Below the pieces are notes generated by a model. The model was not told the DNA's origin. It was given only the letters and a program-made list of their open reading frames with translations, and searched no databases. Position numbers and translations under genes: made by a program. DNA of 64,000 nucleotides from Ideonella benzenivorans (GTDB taxonomy: Bacteria > Pseudomonadota > Gammaproteobacteria > Burkholderiales > Burkholderiaceae_C): positions 496,001-560,000 of the forward strand of contig NZ_JAGWCB010000012.1 of the NCBI RefSeq assembly GCF_020387415.1, in the 5' to 3' direction. Below are positions 21,436-29,408 of this stretch, in pieces; within the stretch, counting starts at the first letter, position 1, and the number at the start of each line of letters is the position of its first letter.

Positions 21436-21748
21436 GGAGCTCCGCCTAGAGAGAAAGCGCCGCAGACCAGAAACGACAAAGGCGAACCGGGGTTCGCCTT
21501 GTGTGGGGTTTGCGTACGCCGCGCGGCATTCTAGCCAATGACGTGCACAACGCCGTGGGACGTGGGCTCAGACAACTGCGCTCCCGGCGACAGGGGCCAC
21601 CGGGCCGCGGGACACCTGGACACACCCGAATCAGCGAGAACATGGGAAATTGTTGCGCGTAGCTCCGTACACTCCGCGCGGGCCCCTTCCGGTTGGATCA
21701 ACTTTCAGTCAGGCCGAGCATGCCTGCTGCTCATGGGAATTTCACTGC
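21436..21748. other. 313-bp intergenic region between ppiD and the PhnD-like gene
   Basis: No credible gene. On the minus strand it holds CTAGAAT (TAGAAT at 21528-21533), a candidate ppiD -10 without a clear -35, and a 10-bp inverted repeat at 21479-21500. On the plus strand TACACT near 21668 could be a -10 for the PhnD-like gene, but no matching -35 was found. Confidence 0.5.
21479..21500 (-). repeat. Hairpin in the ppiD leader
   Basis: Perfect AAGGCGAACC/GGTTCGCCTT with a 2-base centre, 44 bp upstream of the ppiD ATG and downstream of its candidate -10. On the minus strand it is followed by TGTCGTTTC, a poor T-run. It may be a remnant terminator of hupB-tRNA-Val or an attenuator or stability hairpin of ppiD. 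Confidence 0.45.
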
Positions 21749-22567
21749 ATGTCCTGTCGCCTTCAGTTCCTCGCCGTCCTCGGTCTCCTGCTGCTTTCAC
21801 CACTGCTGCATGCGCAGCAGGTGTTGACGCTGGGCGTCAGCGAGGGCACCTCGGGCGGCTTGGATCATGAACGCGTCATGGCCAAGTACGGCCGTCTGGC
21901 CGATGTGATCGGGGCTGCCGCGAAGACCAAGGTCCGGGTGGTTTTGGCGCGGGAATTCTCAAGCCTTGAAGAAGGCATGCGAACCGGCACCTTCGACTTC
22001 GTGTTTGCGCGCCCCAGCGATTACCCGGCTCGGGGCATCCGCGACCATGGCTACCAGTTCGTGGCCAGTGCCAGACCCGAGGGCCAATGCGTGGTGATCA
22101 CTGGAAAGTCGTCACCGCTGAAGACCCTGGCGGACGCCAGGGGCAAACGCTGGGTGTTTCCCGAGCAGGAGTCGTACATGTCGAAGTTCTGTGCCGCCGA
22201 GTTGCGCGACCAAGGCATCAACATCATGACGGAGCGGCACCAGTTCGTGCGCGAGCAAGGCGCGGTCGTGTTCTACATCGACAACGGCTTTGCCGACGTG
22301 GGCGCCATCGCCTCGTATTCGGGGCCGGGCAAGGCCCTGGCCAAGACCGGTCACCGGGTGCTGCACCGCAGCATCGCTCAGCCTTACTTCCCGCTCATTG
22401 CCGGCAAGCGCGTCTCGTCGGAACAAGTTCGCGCCATCCAGGCCGAGTTGCGTGGCTTGCCTCAAACGGCCCCCGGACGTGACATCCTCCAGACGGTCGG
22501 GATCGACGCCTTTGACACCGACTCGGGAGAGCAACTGAAACGGCTGCTCCGATGGCTGGGGCAGTGA
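21749..22567 (+). CDS. Orphan PhnD-like periplasmic binding protein
   Basis: Exported protein of 272 aa in the phosphate/phosphite/phosphonate (PhnD-type) binding-protein family. The ATG at 21749 gives a standard signal peptide (MSCRLQFLAVLGLLLLSPLLHA) cut before QQVLTLGVSEGTSG. Family features are YGRLADVIGAAAKTKVRVV, the segment TFDFVFARPSDYPARG and KTLADARGKRWVFPEQESYMSKF. Two Cys (GQCVV, KFCAAEL) could form a disulphide. No permease or ATPase gene is adjacent, so it may instead act as a receptor for a distant transporter or sensor. It is transcribed against its neighbours and splits the usual hupB-tRNA-Val-ppiD series. Confidence 0.8.
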   Translation: MSCRLQFLAVLGLLLLSPLLHAQQVLTLGVSEGTSGGLDHERVMAKYGRLADVIGAAAKTKVRVVLAREFSSLEEGMRTGTFDFVFARPSDYPARGIRDHGYQFVASARPEGQCVVITGKSSPLKTLADARGKRWVFPEQESYMSKFCAAELRDQGINIMTERHQFVREQGAVVFYIDNGFADVGAIASYSGPGKALAKTGHRVLHRSIAQPYFPLIAGKRVSSEQVRAIQAELRGLPQTAPGRDILQTVGIDAFDTDSGEQLKRLLRWLGQ

Positions 22568-22668
22568 ATGCGGCTGCCGTCTCGTCCGCCGCGGGCAGAT
22601 GGCCCTGGCTCCATGTGAGGCCTGGAAGGCGCCAGACCTTGTGAGCGGCCCCGCGAGCGGGACGCAAG

Positions 22669-22698
22669 AAAAAAGGACTTGGATTGCTCCAAGTCCTT
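22669..22698 (-). terminator. Rho-independent terminator of hupB-tRNA-Val
   Basis: 11-bp stem AAGGACTTGGA/TCCAAGTCCTT with a 4-base loop and T6 on the minus strand, 17 bp beyond the tRNA-Val CCA. Confidence 0.9.
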
Positions 22699-22715
22699 GC
22701 TTTCCAATCCTGCGG

Positions 22716-22791
22716 TGGTGGGTGCTGAGGGGCTCGAACCCCCGACCTACGCCTTGTAAGGGCGCCGCTCTACCAACTGAGCTAAGCACCC
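22716..22791 (-). tRNA. tRNA-Val (TAC anticodon)
   Basis: 76 nt including an encoded CCA. Acceptor GGGTGCT/AGCACCC with discriminator A, D arm TAGCTCAGTTGGTAGAGC, anticodon loop CTTACAA with anticodon TAC, T arm GGGGGTTCGAGCCCC. It starts 20 bp after the hupB stop and no terminator lies between, so it is probably processed from the hupB transcript. Confidence 0.97.
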
Positions 22792-22811
22792 GCCGGACAT
22801 CGAAAAACAGT

Positions 22812-23084
22812 TCAGTTCAGCGCGTCCTTCAGGCCCTTGCCCGGCCGGAACTTCGGCACCTTGGCGGCCTTGATCTTGATCGCAGCACCGGTGCGGGGAT
22901 TGCGCCCCGTCCGCGCAGCCCGCTTGGTCACGGCAAAGGTGCCGAAACCGACGATTGACACGCTGCCCCCCTTCTTCAGGGTGGACTGCACACCGCCGAT
23001 CATGGCCTCCAGCGCGCGCGCGGCAGCTGCCTTGGAGATGTCCGCCTGCTGGGCGATGAGGTCGATCAGCTCTGTCTTGTTCAC
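22812..23084 (-). CDS. hupB: DNA-binding protein HU-beta
   Basis: Histone-like nucleoid protein, homodimeric, bends DNA. 90 aa from a GTG start at 23084 ([20 protein letters not shown]), with GGAG 7 bases upstream. Longer in-frame starts would add 30 unrelated residues. The beta-arm motif [24 protein letters not shown] and the C-terminal [21 protein letters not shown] are complete. It has a near-consensus promoter 161 bp upstream and reads into tRNA-Val. Confidence 0.97.
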   Translation of the reverse strand: MNKTELIDLIAQQADISKAAAARALEAMIGGVQSTLKKGGSVSIVGFGTFAVTKRAARTGRNPRTGAAIKIKAAKVPKFRPGKGLKDALN

Positions 23085-23244
23085 AAAAATACTCCCTCTG
23101 GGACGTTGACACGGTGGGCCCTGAACCGGTGCGCATCGGTGGGACGATGTCTTCGGTCTGGCGCAGGAATGCAACGCCTGTGCCCGCTCACGCTGACCTC
23201 AGGTGGCGCCTGCCGCCATCCGGCACTCGGGCCGAAAAAAAACG

Positions 23245-23273
23245 ATTACAGCGGCCGACCTGAACGGTGTCAA
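23245..23273 (-). promoter_or_regulatory. Sigma-70 promoter of hupB
   Basis: TTGACA (23268-23273) and TGTAAT (23245-23250) on the minus strand with a 17-bp spacer. Transcription would start near 23238, giving a leader of about 155 nt. A run of eight T (GTTTTTTTTCGG) lies at the start of that transcript. Confidence 0.85.
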
Positions 23274-23325
23274 GCGGGGTGCGGGATTGTATGTGTTTCC
23301 TGTCCCGAGACCGATGTGACCGCCG

Positions 23326-23892
23326 TCAACGCGCCTTGGCACGGATCTCGGGCACGGCTTTGCGCAGGTAATAGACCATCGACCAGATGGTCAGCACCGC
23401 CGCGGCCAGGATCAGCACCGTGCCCCACTGATGGGTGTCGATCACCCCGAGGACCGTCCCATCGAACAGCAGGAACGGGATCGCGATCATCTGCACCGTG
23501 GTCTTGAGTTTGCCGATCATGTGCACGGCCACGCTGCGCGAGGCGCCGATCTGAGCCATCCATTCCCGCAGGGCCGAGATCGCGATCTCGCGGCCGATGA
23601 TGACCAGGGCAACCAGGGCGTTGACCCGGTCCATCTGCACCAGGATCAGCAAGGCCGCGCACACCAGGAACTTGTCGGCCACCGGATCCAGGAAGGCCCC
23701 GAAGGCCGACGTCTGGTTGAGCCGCCGGGCCAGGTAGCCGTCCAGCCAGTCCGTCAGCGCCACCACGACGAAGAGCACGGTGGCCGCCAGATTGGCCATC
23801 GCTGGCGCCACCGGCAGGTAGAACACCCCCACGATCAGCGGGATGGCCACGATGCGGGCCCAGGTCAGCAGCGTCGGGATGGTGAAGAACAT
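23326..23892 (-). CDS. pgsA: CDP-diacylglycerol--glycerol-3-phosphate 3-phosphatidyltransferase
   Basis: Inner-membrane enzyme making phosphatidylglycerophosphate. 188 aa from the ATG at 23892 (MFFTIPTLLTWARIVAIP). An in-frame ATG 10 codons earlier is less conserved. The CDP-alcohol phosphotransferase motif D-G-x2-A-R-x8-G-x3-D-x3-D is read as DGYLARRLNQTSAFGAFLDPVADK, with all Asp present. Several hydrophobic helices follow. It lies 54 bp after the small lipoprotein gene that follows uvrC, so the three probably form one unit. The gap to hupB (23085-23325) holds only the hupB promoter and leader. Confidence 0.95.
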   Translation of the reverse strand: MFFTIPTLLTWARIVAIPLIVGVFYLPVAPAMANLAATVLFVVVALTDWLDGYLARRLNQTSAFGAFLDPVADKFLVCAALLILVQMDRVNALVALVIIGREIAISALREWMAQIGASRSVAVHMIGKLKTTVQMIAIPFLLFDGTVLGVIDTHQWGTVLILAAAVLTIWSMVYYLRKAVPEIRAKAR

Positions 23893-23946
23893 GGCGTGGA
23901 TTCTGCCTGCAATTGCTTGCATGGCCCTGATGCTGGCAGGCTGTGG

Positions 23947-24411
23947 TCAGTCGTCCAGCGTACGGGGCTTGAACTGGCGGTCGTCGTTGAACAGGAACAC
24001 CTCGGTGAACTTCCACGGTTTGGGCAGCTGCCGCACGTCCCCATAGGGCGCGCCCCGGCGCACCGCGTCGATGGCCAGCTGGATCGTGTCCTTGGCCTGC
24101 CGCGGCTCACGCTTGACGTTGATGTGGGCCACGCTGCCGTCGGCCTTCAGTTCGATCTCCAGCACCGGGATGGCCAGCAGCGGCTCGGGCACGGGGCCCA
24201 GGTAGGTGCGGCCCGGATTGGCCGCCACCATGCGCTGGGCCGCCCGCACCTGGTAATCGGCCCAGCTGCGCGCCGCGACCTCCGGAGCAGCCTGCAGGCC
24301 ACGCCCCGCGGCACTGCCGCCCGGGGTCGGCACGCTGCTGCAGGAGGCCAGCCCCAGGCTGAGCGCAGCCCCAGCCCAGGCCATCAGCCAACGCCGACGG
24401 TCTTGTGTCAC
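23947..24411 (-). CDS. Small lipoprotein with TonB-C-like domain
   Basis: Unrecognised lipoprotein of about 154 aa. The GTG at 24411 follows the uvrC stop by one base (TGA-A-GTG) and gives TQDRRRWLMAWAGAALSLGLASC, a signal with an RRRW twin-arginine-like start and lipobox LASC. A shorter form from the ATG of MAWAG is possible. The mature part resembles a TonB C-terminal or energy-transducer fold (LEIELKADGSVAHINVKREP...AIDAVRRGAPYG). There is no membrane anchor other than the lipid. Encoded between uvrC and pgsA; the function is not evident. Confidence 0.65.
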   Translation of the reverse strand: MTQDRRRWLMAWAGAALSLGLASCSSVPTPGGSAAGRGLQAAPEVAARSWADYQVRAAQRMVAANPGRTYLGPVPEPLLAIPVLEIELKADGSVAHINVKREPRQAKDTIQLAIDAVRRGAPYGDVRQLPKPWKFTEVFLFNDDRQFKPRTLDD

Positions 24412-24412
24412 T

Positions 24413-26494
24413 TCAGTGCAATGCACGGTAGATCTCCTCTGCCAAATCCCTCGAAATGCCTTCCACGGTGGCCAGGTCCTCGACACCAGCCGCCGTCACG
24501 CCGCGCACACCACCAAAGCGCTGCAGCAGGCGCGCACGCTTCTTCGGCCCCACGCCCGGGATGTCCTCCAGCCGGCTGCCGCCGGTGCGGATGCTGGCCC
24601 GCTTGGCCCGCATGCCGGTGATGGCGAAGCGGTGCGCCTCGTCGCGGATCTGCGCAATCAGCATCAGCGCGGCGGAATCGGGTGGCAGCGCCAGCTTCTC
24701 GCGGCCATCGGCGAACACCAGCTCCTCCAGCCCCACCTTGCGGCCCTCGCCCTTCTCAACCCCGGCGATCAGGGACAGGTCCAGGCCCAGCTCCTGAAAG
24801 ACCTCGCGCGCCATCGCCACCTGACCGCGCCCGCCATCGACCAGCACCAGGTCGGGCAGGCGGTGCTTGGCGTCGCGCGGGATCGGCCCCTCGGCCGCCT
24901 GGGCGGCCAGCTTCTCGTAGCGCCGACGCAGCACCTGGCGCATCGCCGCATAGTCGTCACCGCCCGTGATGCCTTCGATGTTGAAGCGGCGGTACTCGCT
25001 GTTCTGCATCTTGTGGTCCTGGTAGACCACGCAGGAGGCCTGGGTGGCCTCGCCGGCCGTGTGGCTGATGTCGAAGCACTCGACGCGAAAACTGTCGAGG
25101 TCCTCCACCGCCAGGTCCAGCGCATCCACCATTGCCCGGGTGCGCTCACGCTGCGAGCCTTCCTCGGACAGCAGGCGCGCCAGCGCCAGTTCGCAGCCCT
25201 TGACCGCCATCTCCAACCAGATGCGGCGCTGCTCGCGCGGCTGGTGCACCGCATGCACCTTGCTGCCCGCCTGCTCGCTGAGGGCCTGCAGCAAGGCCTC
25301 GTCGATCGGGTGGCTCAGCACCAGCAGCGGCGGCGGCGCGGTGTGCAGATAGTGTTGGGTGATGAAGGCCTCCATCACCTGGGTTTCCGCCCGGCGCAGC
25401 AGCACGGCGGCGGCTTCGGCCGGGTCCTCGGGCAACGCCGGCGTCTCACCATCATCGTCCAGCGCATGGGCCTCGTCCGCGGCCAGCGCGGTGGCTTCCT
25501 CCACATGGGCCGGGAAGAAGGCCCGGTCGCCCAGGTGGCGGCCGCCGCGCACCATGGCCAGGTTCACGCAGGCCCGGCCACCGGCCACCTTGACGGCCAG
25601 GATGTCCACGTCGCGCCCGCTGCTGCTCAGGCTGCTCTCTTCCACCGACTGCTGGTGCTGCACCTTGGCCAGCGCGGCGATGCGGTTGCGCAGCTCGGCC
25701 GCCTTCTCGAATTCCAGCACCTCGGCGTGCGCCATCATCTGCGCCTGCAGCTCATCCACCACCGCCTGCTGTTCGCCCAGCAGAAAGCGCTCGGCGTCGC
25801 GCACGTCACGGGCGTAGTCCTCGGCCGAGATGAAGCCCACGCAGGGGCCGGTGCAGCGGCGGATCTGGTAGAGCAGGCAGGGGCGCGAGCGGTTGTTGAA
25901 GACCGTGTCCTCGCAGGTGCGCAGGCGGAAGACCTTCTGCAGGATCTGGATCGTCTCCTTGACCGCCCAGGCGCTGGGATAGGGGCCGAAGTAGCGGTGG
26001 CGCCGGTCCACCGCGCCCCGGTAGTAGGCCACGCGCGGAAAGCGCTGCGCGGCGGGCTGGCCTGGCGCCTCGCCACTGCGGGTGCCGGTGATCTTCAGAT
26101 ACGGGTAGCTCTTGTCGTCCCGGAACAGGATGTTGAACTTGGGGTTCAACGTCTTGATCAGGTTGTTCTCGAGCAACAGCGCCTCGTCCTCGCTGCGCAC
26201 CACCGTCGTTTCCAGGCGGGCGATGCGCGCCACCATCAGCCCGATGCGGGTGCCGCTGTGGTCCTTGTGGAAGTAGCTGGAGACGCGGCGCCGCAGATCG
26301 CGGGCCTTGCCCACGTACAGCACGTTGCCCTGCACATCGAAGTAACGGTAGACCCCCGGCAGGTTGGGCAGCGCCGCCACCTCGACCAGGATGCGTTCAC
26401 GCGCAGCCAGCGCCGCCTGCACGGCATCACGGCTCTCGCGCTCGGCAGCGGCCGCCGCTGGCGGCGGCAGGGGTTCGGACGGCAGTTCACTCAT
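24413..26494 (-). CDS. uvrC: Excinuclease ABC subunit C
   Basis: Nucleotide excision repair endonuclease that makes both incisions with UvrB. 693 aa from the ATG at 26494 ([12 protein letters not shown]), longer than the E. coli protein (610) through an acidic insert around residues 370-400 and an extended N-terminus. The GIY-YIG domain ([23 protein letters not shown]) is followed by the Cys-rich [15 protein letters not shown], the UvrB-interacting UVR region ([17 protein letters not shown]), the RNase H-like endonuclease half ([18 protein letters not shown]...[11 protein letters not shown]) and two helix-hairpin-helix motifs ([21 protein letters not shown]). Divergent from earP with 34 bp between start codons. 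Confidence 0.96.
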   Translation of the reverse strand: MSELPSEPLPPPAAAAAERESRDAVQAALAARERILVEVAALPNLPGVYRYFDVQGNVLYVGKARDLRRRVSSYFHKDHSGTRIGLMVARIARLETTVVRSEDEALLLENNLIKTLNPKFNILFRDDKSYPYLKITGTRSGEAPGQPAAQRFPRVAYYRGAVDRRHRYFGPYPSAWAVKETIQILQKVFRLRTCEDTVFNNRSRPCLLYQIRRCTGPCVGFISAEDYARDVRDAERFLLGEQQAVVDELQAQMMAHAEVLEFEKAAELRNRIAALAKVQHQQSVEESSLSSSGRDVDILAVKVAGGRACVNLAMVRGGRHLGDRAFFPAHVEEATALAADEAHALDDDGETPALPEDPAEAAAVLLRRAETQVMEAFITQHYLHTAPPPLLVLSHPIDEALLQALSEQAGSKVHAVHQPREQRRIWLEMAVKGCELALARLLSEEGSQRERTRAMVDALDLAVEDLDSFRVECFDISHTAGEATQASCVVYQDHKMQNSEYRRFNIEGITGGDDYAAMRQVLRRRYEKLAAQAAEGPIPRDAKHRLPDLVLVDGGRGQVAMAREVFQELGLDLSLIAGVEKGEGRKVGLEELVFADGREKLALPPDSAALMLIAQIRDEAHRFAITGMRAKRASIRTGGSRLEDIPGVGPKKRARLLQRFGGVRGVTAAGVEDLATVEGISRDLAEEIYRALH

Positions 26495-26528
26495 CGCCCG
26501 TGATTGTGCCGCCCCGGATAATGGCCGG

Positions 26529-27599
26529 ATGCCCGCGCCCTCCCAGCCCCCTGTCCCACCGGCTTGGTGCTGGGACCTTTTCTGCCGTGTGATCGACAAC
26601 TACGGCGACATCGGCGTGTGCTGGCGGCTGGCAGTCGGTCTGGCCGAGCACGGCCAGCAGGTGCGGCTGTGGGTCGACGATCCCCAGGCCCTGCAATGGA
26701 TGGCACCGGCCGGGCACGCGGGCGTCGCGGTACAGCCCTGGACAGCCGACACCCCGCTGCCCGAGCCGGGCGATGTGGTGGTGGAAGCCTTTGGCTGCGA
26801 CCCCCCCGAGTCCTTCGTCGCCCGCATGGCCGCCGCGGCCCGGCCGCCGGTGTGGGTCAATCTCGAATACCTGAGCGCCGAGCCCTATGTCGAACGCTCG
26901 CACCGCCTGCGCTCGCCGCAGCGCTGCGGCCTGGACAAGTGGTTCTTCTACCCCGGCTTCACCCCGGCCACCGGCGGCCTGCTGCGCGAAGAGGACCTGC
27001 TGCAGGCGCAGGCGGGTTTCGACGCCGCAGCCTGGCGGGCCCGACAAGGCATTGCCCCCCAGCCGGGCGAGCGGCTGGTGAGCCTCTTCTGCTACCCACA
27101 GGACCAGCTGCCGGCCCTGTTGGCCGCCCTGGGCGATGCCCCCACGCTGCTGCTGACCGCCCCCGGCCCCGCCACCACCCTGACACGCGACCTGCCCCGC
27201 CCACCCGGGCTGCGCCTGCAGGCCCTGCCCTGGCTGAGCCAGCCCGACTACGACCGCCTGCAGTGGGCCTGTGACCTGAACCTGGTGCGGGGCGAGGACT
27301 CCTTCGTCCGCGCCCAATGGGCGGGGCGCCCCTTCCTCTGGCAGATCTACCCGCAGGAGGACGGCGTGCATGCCGACAAGCTGGCCGCGTTTCTCACCCG
27401 CCACCTGGAAGGTGCGCCAGCACCGCTGGCCAGCACCGTCGCCCAATTGATGCGGGCCTGGAACGGCCTGCAGCCGGATTGGCCCGCGCTGCCGCCGCTG
27501 GGCGCCTGGGCGGCCTGGACCCAGGCCTGGCGCACCCGCCTGCTGAGCCAGCCACCGCTTGTCCGGCAGCTCCTCGATTTCGTCATGGAAAAGCGCTAA
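26529..27599 (+). CDS. earP: Protein-arginine rhamnosyltransferase EarP
   Basis: Inverting glycosyltransferase (GT104) that transfers rhamnose from dTDP-rhamnose to Arg32 of EF-P, needed for rapid translation of polyproline stretches. 356 aa from the ATG at 26529. The conserved N-terminal motif [19 protein letters not shown] contains the catalytic Asp residues. The nucleotide-sugar site [23 protein letters not shown] is complete in the C-terminal Rossmann half. Directly upstream of efp, whose product has an Arg at position 32, so the pair is consistent. Confidence 0.96.
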   Translation: MPAPSQPPVPPAWCWDLFCRVIDNYGDIGVCWRLAVGLAEHGQQVRLWVDDPQALQWMAPAGHAGVAVQPWTADTPLPEPGDVVVEAFGCDPPESFVARMAAAARPPVWVNLEYLSAEPYVERSHRLRSPQRCGLDKWFFYPGFTPATGGLLREEDLLQAQAGFDAAAWRARQGIAPQPGERLVSLFCYPQDQLPALLAALGDAPTLLLTAPGPATTLTRDLPRPPGLRLQALPWLSQPDYDRLQWACDLNLVRGEDSFVRAQWAGRPFLWQIYPQEDGVHADKLAAFLTRHLEGAPAPLASTVAQLMRAWNGLQPDWPALPPLGAWAAWTQAWRTRLLSQPPLVRQLLDFVMEKR

Positions 27600-27602
27600 A
27601 AT
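27597..27602 (+). promoter_or_regulatory. Candidate -10 box for efp
   Basis: TAAAAT straddling the earP stop codon. No good -35 is visible at 17 bp. Transcription from it would give a leader of about 185 nt (27610-27794) in which I see no ORF. Confidence 0.35.
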
Positions 27603-27794
27603 CAAGAGCTTTGCGAGAAGACGTGGCCCAGGCCACCGCCGTCCTTGCGGGGCCGCCCAAAGACATTCCTGGACCGAATGTCTGGAAAAACACCGGGCCG
27701 CCCTCAACTGACTCGCAATCTTTTCAGGCGTCCGACCTCGGATGATTTTTCCGAACCCTGTTCTGAGGGGCGCCGCCACCAACGGAATCTCACC

Positions 27795-28349
27795 ATGAAG
27801 CTCGCTCAAGAAATCCGCGCCGGCAACGTCATCATGCAGGGCAAGGACCCGATGGTCGTCCTGAAGACCGAATACAGCCGTGGCGGCCGCGGCGCCGCCA
27901 CCGTGCGCATGAAGATGAAGAACCTGCTCAACGGCTCTGGCGCCGAAGTCGTCTTCAAGGCCGACGACAAGATGGAGCAGATCGTCCTCGAGACCAAGGA
28001 ATGCACCTACACCTACTTCGCTGACCCGATGTACGTGTTCATGGATTCCGAATACAACCAGTTCGAGGTGGAAGCCGAGAACATGGGTGACGCCATCAAC
28101 TACCTGGAAGACAACATGCCGGTGGAAGTGGTGTTCTACGACGGCAAGGCCATCTCGGTCGAACTGCCGACCAGCGTCGTGCGCGAAATCGAAACCGAGC
28201 CGGGCGTCAAGGGCGACACCTCGGGCAAGGTCCTGAAGCCCGCCCGCCTGAAGGGCACCGGCTTCGAGATCTCCGTGCCGCTGTTCGTGGAAAACGGCGA
28301 CAAGATCGAAATCGACACCCGCACCCACGAATACCGCAAGCGCGTCTGA
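27795..28349 (+). CDS. efp: Elongation factor P (arginine-32 type)
   Basis: Binds the ribosome between P and E sites and relieves stalling at consecutive prolines. 184 aa from the ATG at 27795. The KOW-like domain I carries the modification loop EYSRGGRG with Arg at residue 32, the acceptor for rhamnose in the EarP system, instead of the Lys used by EpmA. Two OB domains follow, ending in [11 protein letters not shown]. Downstream of earP with a 195-bp gap, and closed by a terminator. Confidence 0.98.
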   Translation: MKLAQEIRAGNVIMQGKDPMVVLKTEYSRGGRGAATVRMKMKNLLNGSGAEVVFKADDKMEQIVLETKECTYTYFADPMYVFMDSEYNQFEVEAENMGDAINYLEDNMPVEVVFYDGKAISVELPTSVVREIETEPGVKGDTSGKVLKPARLKGTGFEISVPLFVENGDKIEIDTRTHEYRKRV

Positions 28350-28390
28350 TCGACGCCAACACGGTGATGCCGGGTTTGCCGGCATGATGA

Positions 28391-28416
28391 TGGGCACCTT
28401 CGGGTGCCCTTTTTCT
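28391..28416 (+). terminator. Rho-independent terminator of efp
   Basis: Stem GGGCACC/GGTGCCC with T5, about 40 bp after the efp stop and 27 bp before the next start codon. Confidence 0.87.
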
Positions 28417-28442
28417 TGGGCACCGGGCATTTCCGACACACC

Positions 28443-29408
28443 ATGTCCTTCGACTTCGAGCACGCCGTCACCGCCCCGTTCCGCATGCAGCCCGGCCTGC
28501 GCAAACTGGCAGCCGGCCGACCCCAGTTCACCCCCAACCGCCCGCAGGCCCACCACCTGCGCGAAAAGCTGGCCGTGTTCTGGGGCCATGCCGAGGCCGC
28601 CCTGTTGAGCGAAGCGGGCTTCGACCCACTGCCGGCCCTGCGGGTGGCCATGGCCCAGGCTGCGACCGAGCACCCCGAGGCCCTGGCCTGGGCAGAGCCC
28701 GGCCGGCTGCAGGCCCACTGGCTGGGCTGGTCGGCAACCGAGGACGGCACCGTGACGGCCCTGCCCGGCGCGGTGCCCGAGGTCGGCCTGTGCCTGGCGG
28801 CACTGCCGTCGGCCTGGCGCCAGGCCGCCCTGTTCGCGCTGGCCGTGCAGGAAGACCTGGCCATCGTCGATGGCCCACGCGCCACCCTGCACTGGCTGGC
28901 CGTGGCGCTGCCCTCGCACTGGGCGCCGGCCGAGAAGATCGGCCGCCACTTCGCCCAGGTGCATGCCCCGGTGGCCGACAACGCGGTGCTGGTGGCCGCC
29001 GGTGAACACCTGCTGAAGCTGGTCACCGGCCCGCAGCGCTGGGAGCGCTTCGTCTGGAACGTGACCCGCCACCCGCGGCTGGACGCGCATCCGCAGCGCA
29101 TGTCTGCCTCGCCCTGGCCGACCGACCTGAACGAGGCCGGCCTGACCCGCCAGACCTGGTTCCGCACCGAACGGCAGACCTTCATCCCGCTGCCGGCCCA
29201 CGGGCAGGCGGTGTTCACCATCCAGGTCGAGGTGCAGCCCCTGGCCCTGGCGATTGACTCCCCGGACCGGGCGCGCCGCCTGCACGACGCGGTGGCCAGC
29301 ATGAGCGCCGCGGTGCTGGACTACCGTCAGCTGAGCGACGCGCGCGAGCCCCTGCTGCGCTGGCTGGCCCATCGGGCCGAGTTGCCCACGGCCGCCGCCA
29401 GCGCATGA
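28443..29408 (+). CDS. DUF3445 protein, putative haem-dependent oxidative N-demethylase
   Basis: 321 aa from the ATG at 28443 (MSFDFEHAVTAPFRMQPGLRKL), matching the DUF3445/HODM-type family, in which some members are subunits of haem-dependent oxidative N-demethylases acting on small methylamines. Conserved stretches are PFRMQPGL, VQEDLAIVDG, FPSHW-like LPSHWAPAEKIGRHFAQVHAPV, and TWFRTERQTFIPLP. No ferredoxin or flavin partner gene is adjacent. It overlaps mnmC by 4 bp (ATGA), so it is translationally coupled to a tRNA-modifying oxidase. Substrate unknown. Confidence 0.75.
   Translation: MSFDFEHAVTAPFRMQPGLRKLAAGRPQFTPNRPQAHHLREKLAVFWGHAEAALLSEAGFDPLPALRVAMAQAATEHPEALAWAEPGRLQAHWLGWSATEDGTVTALPGAVPEVGLCLAALPSAWRQAALFALAVQEDLAIVDGPRATLHWLAVALPSHWAPAEKIGRHFAQVHAPVADNAVLVAAGEHLLKLVTGPQRWERFVWNVTRHPRLDAHPQRMSASPWPTDLNEAGLTRQTWFRTERQTFIPLPAHGQAVFTIQVEVQPLALAIDSPDRARRLHDAVASMSAAVLDYRQLSDAREPLLRWLAHRAELPTAAASA

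Noticed and set aside
21436-22811. Genomic island or integrated element beside tRNA-Val
   Set aside because: Only one foreign-looking gene lies there. No integrase, no repeat of the tRNA 3' end and no sharp change in base composition was noticed.
24416-26503. 695-codon plus-strand frame opposite uvrC
   Set aside because: Fully antisense to uvrC, with no start signal and no domain.
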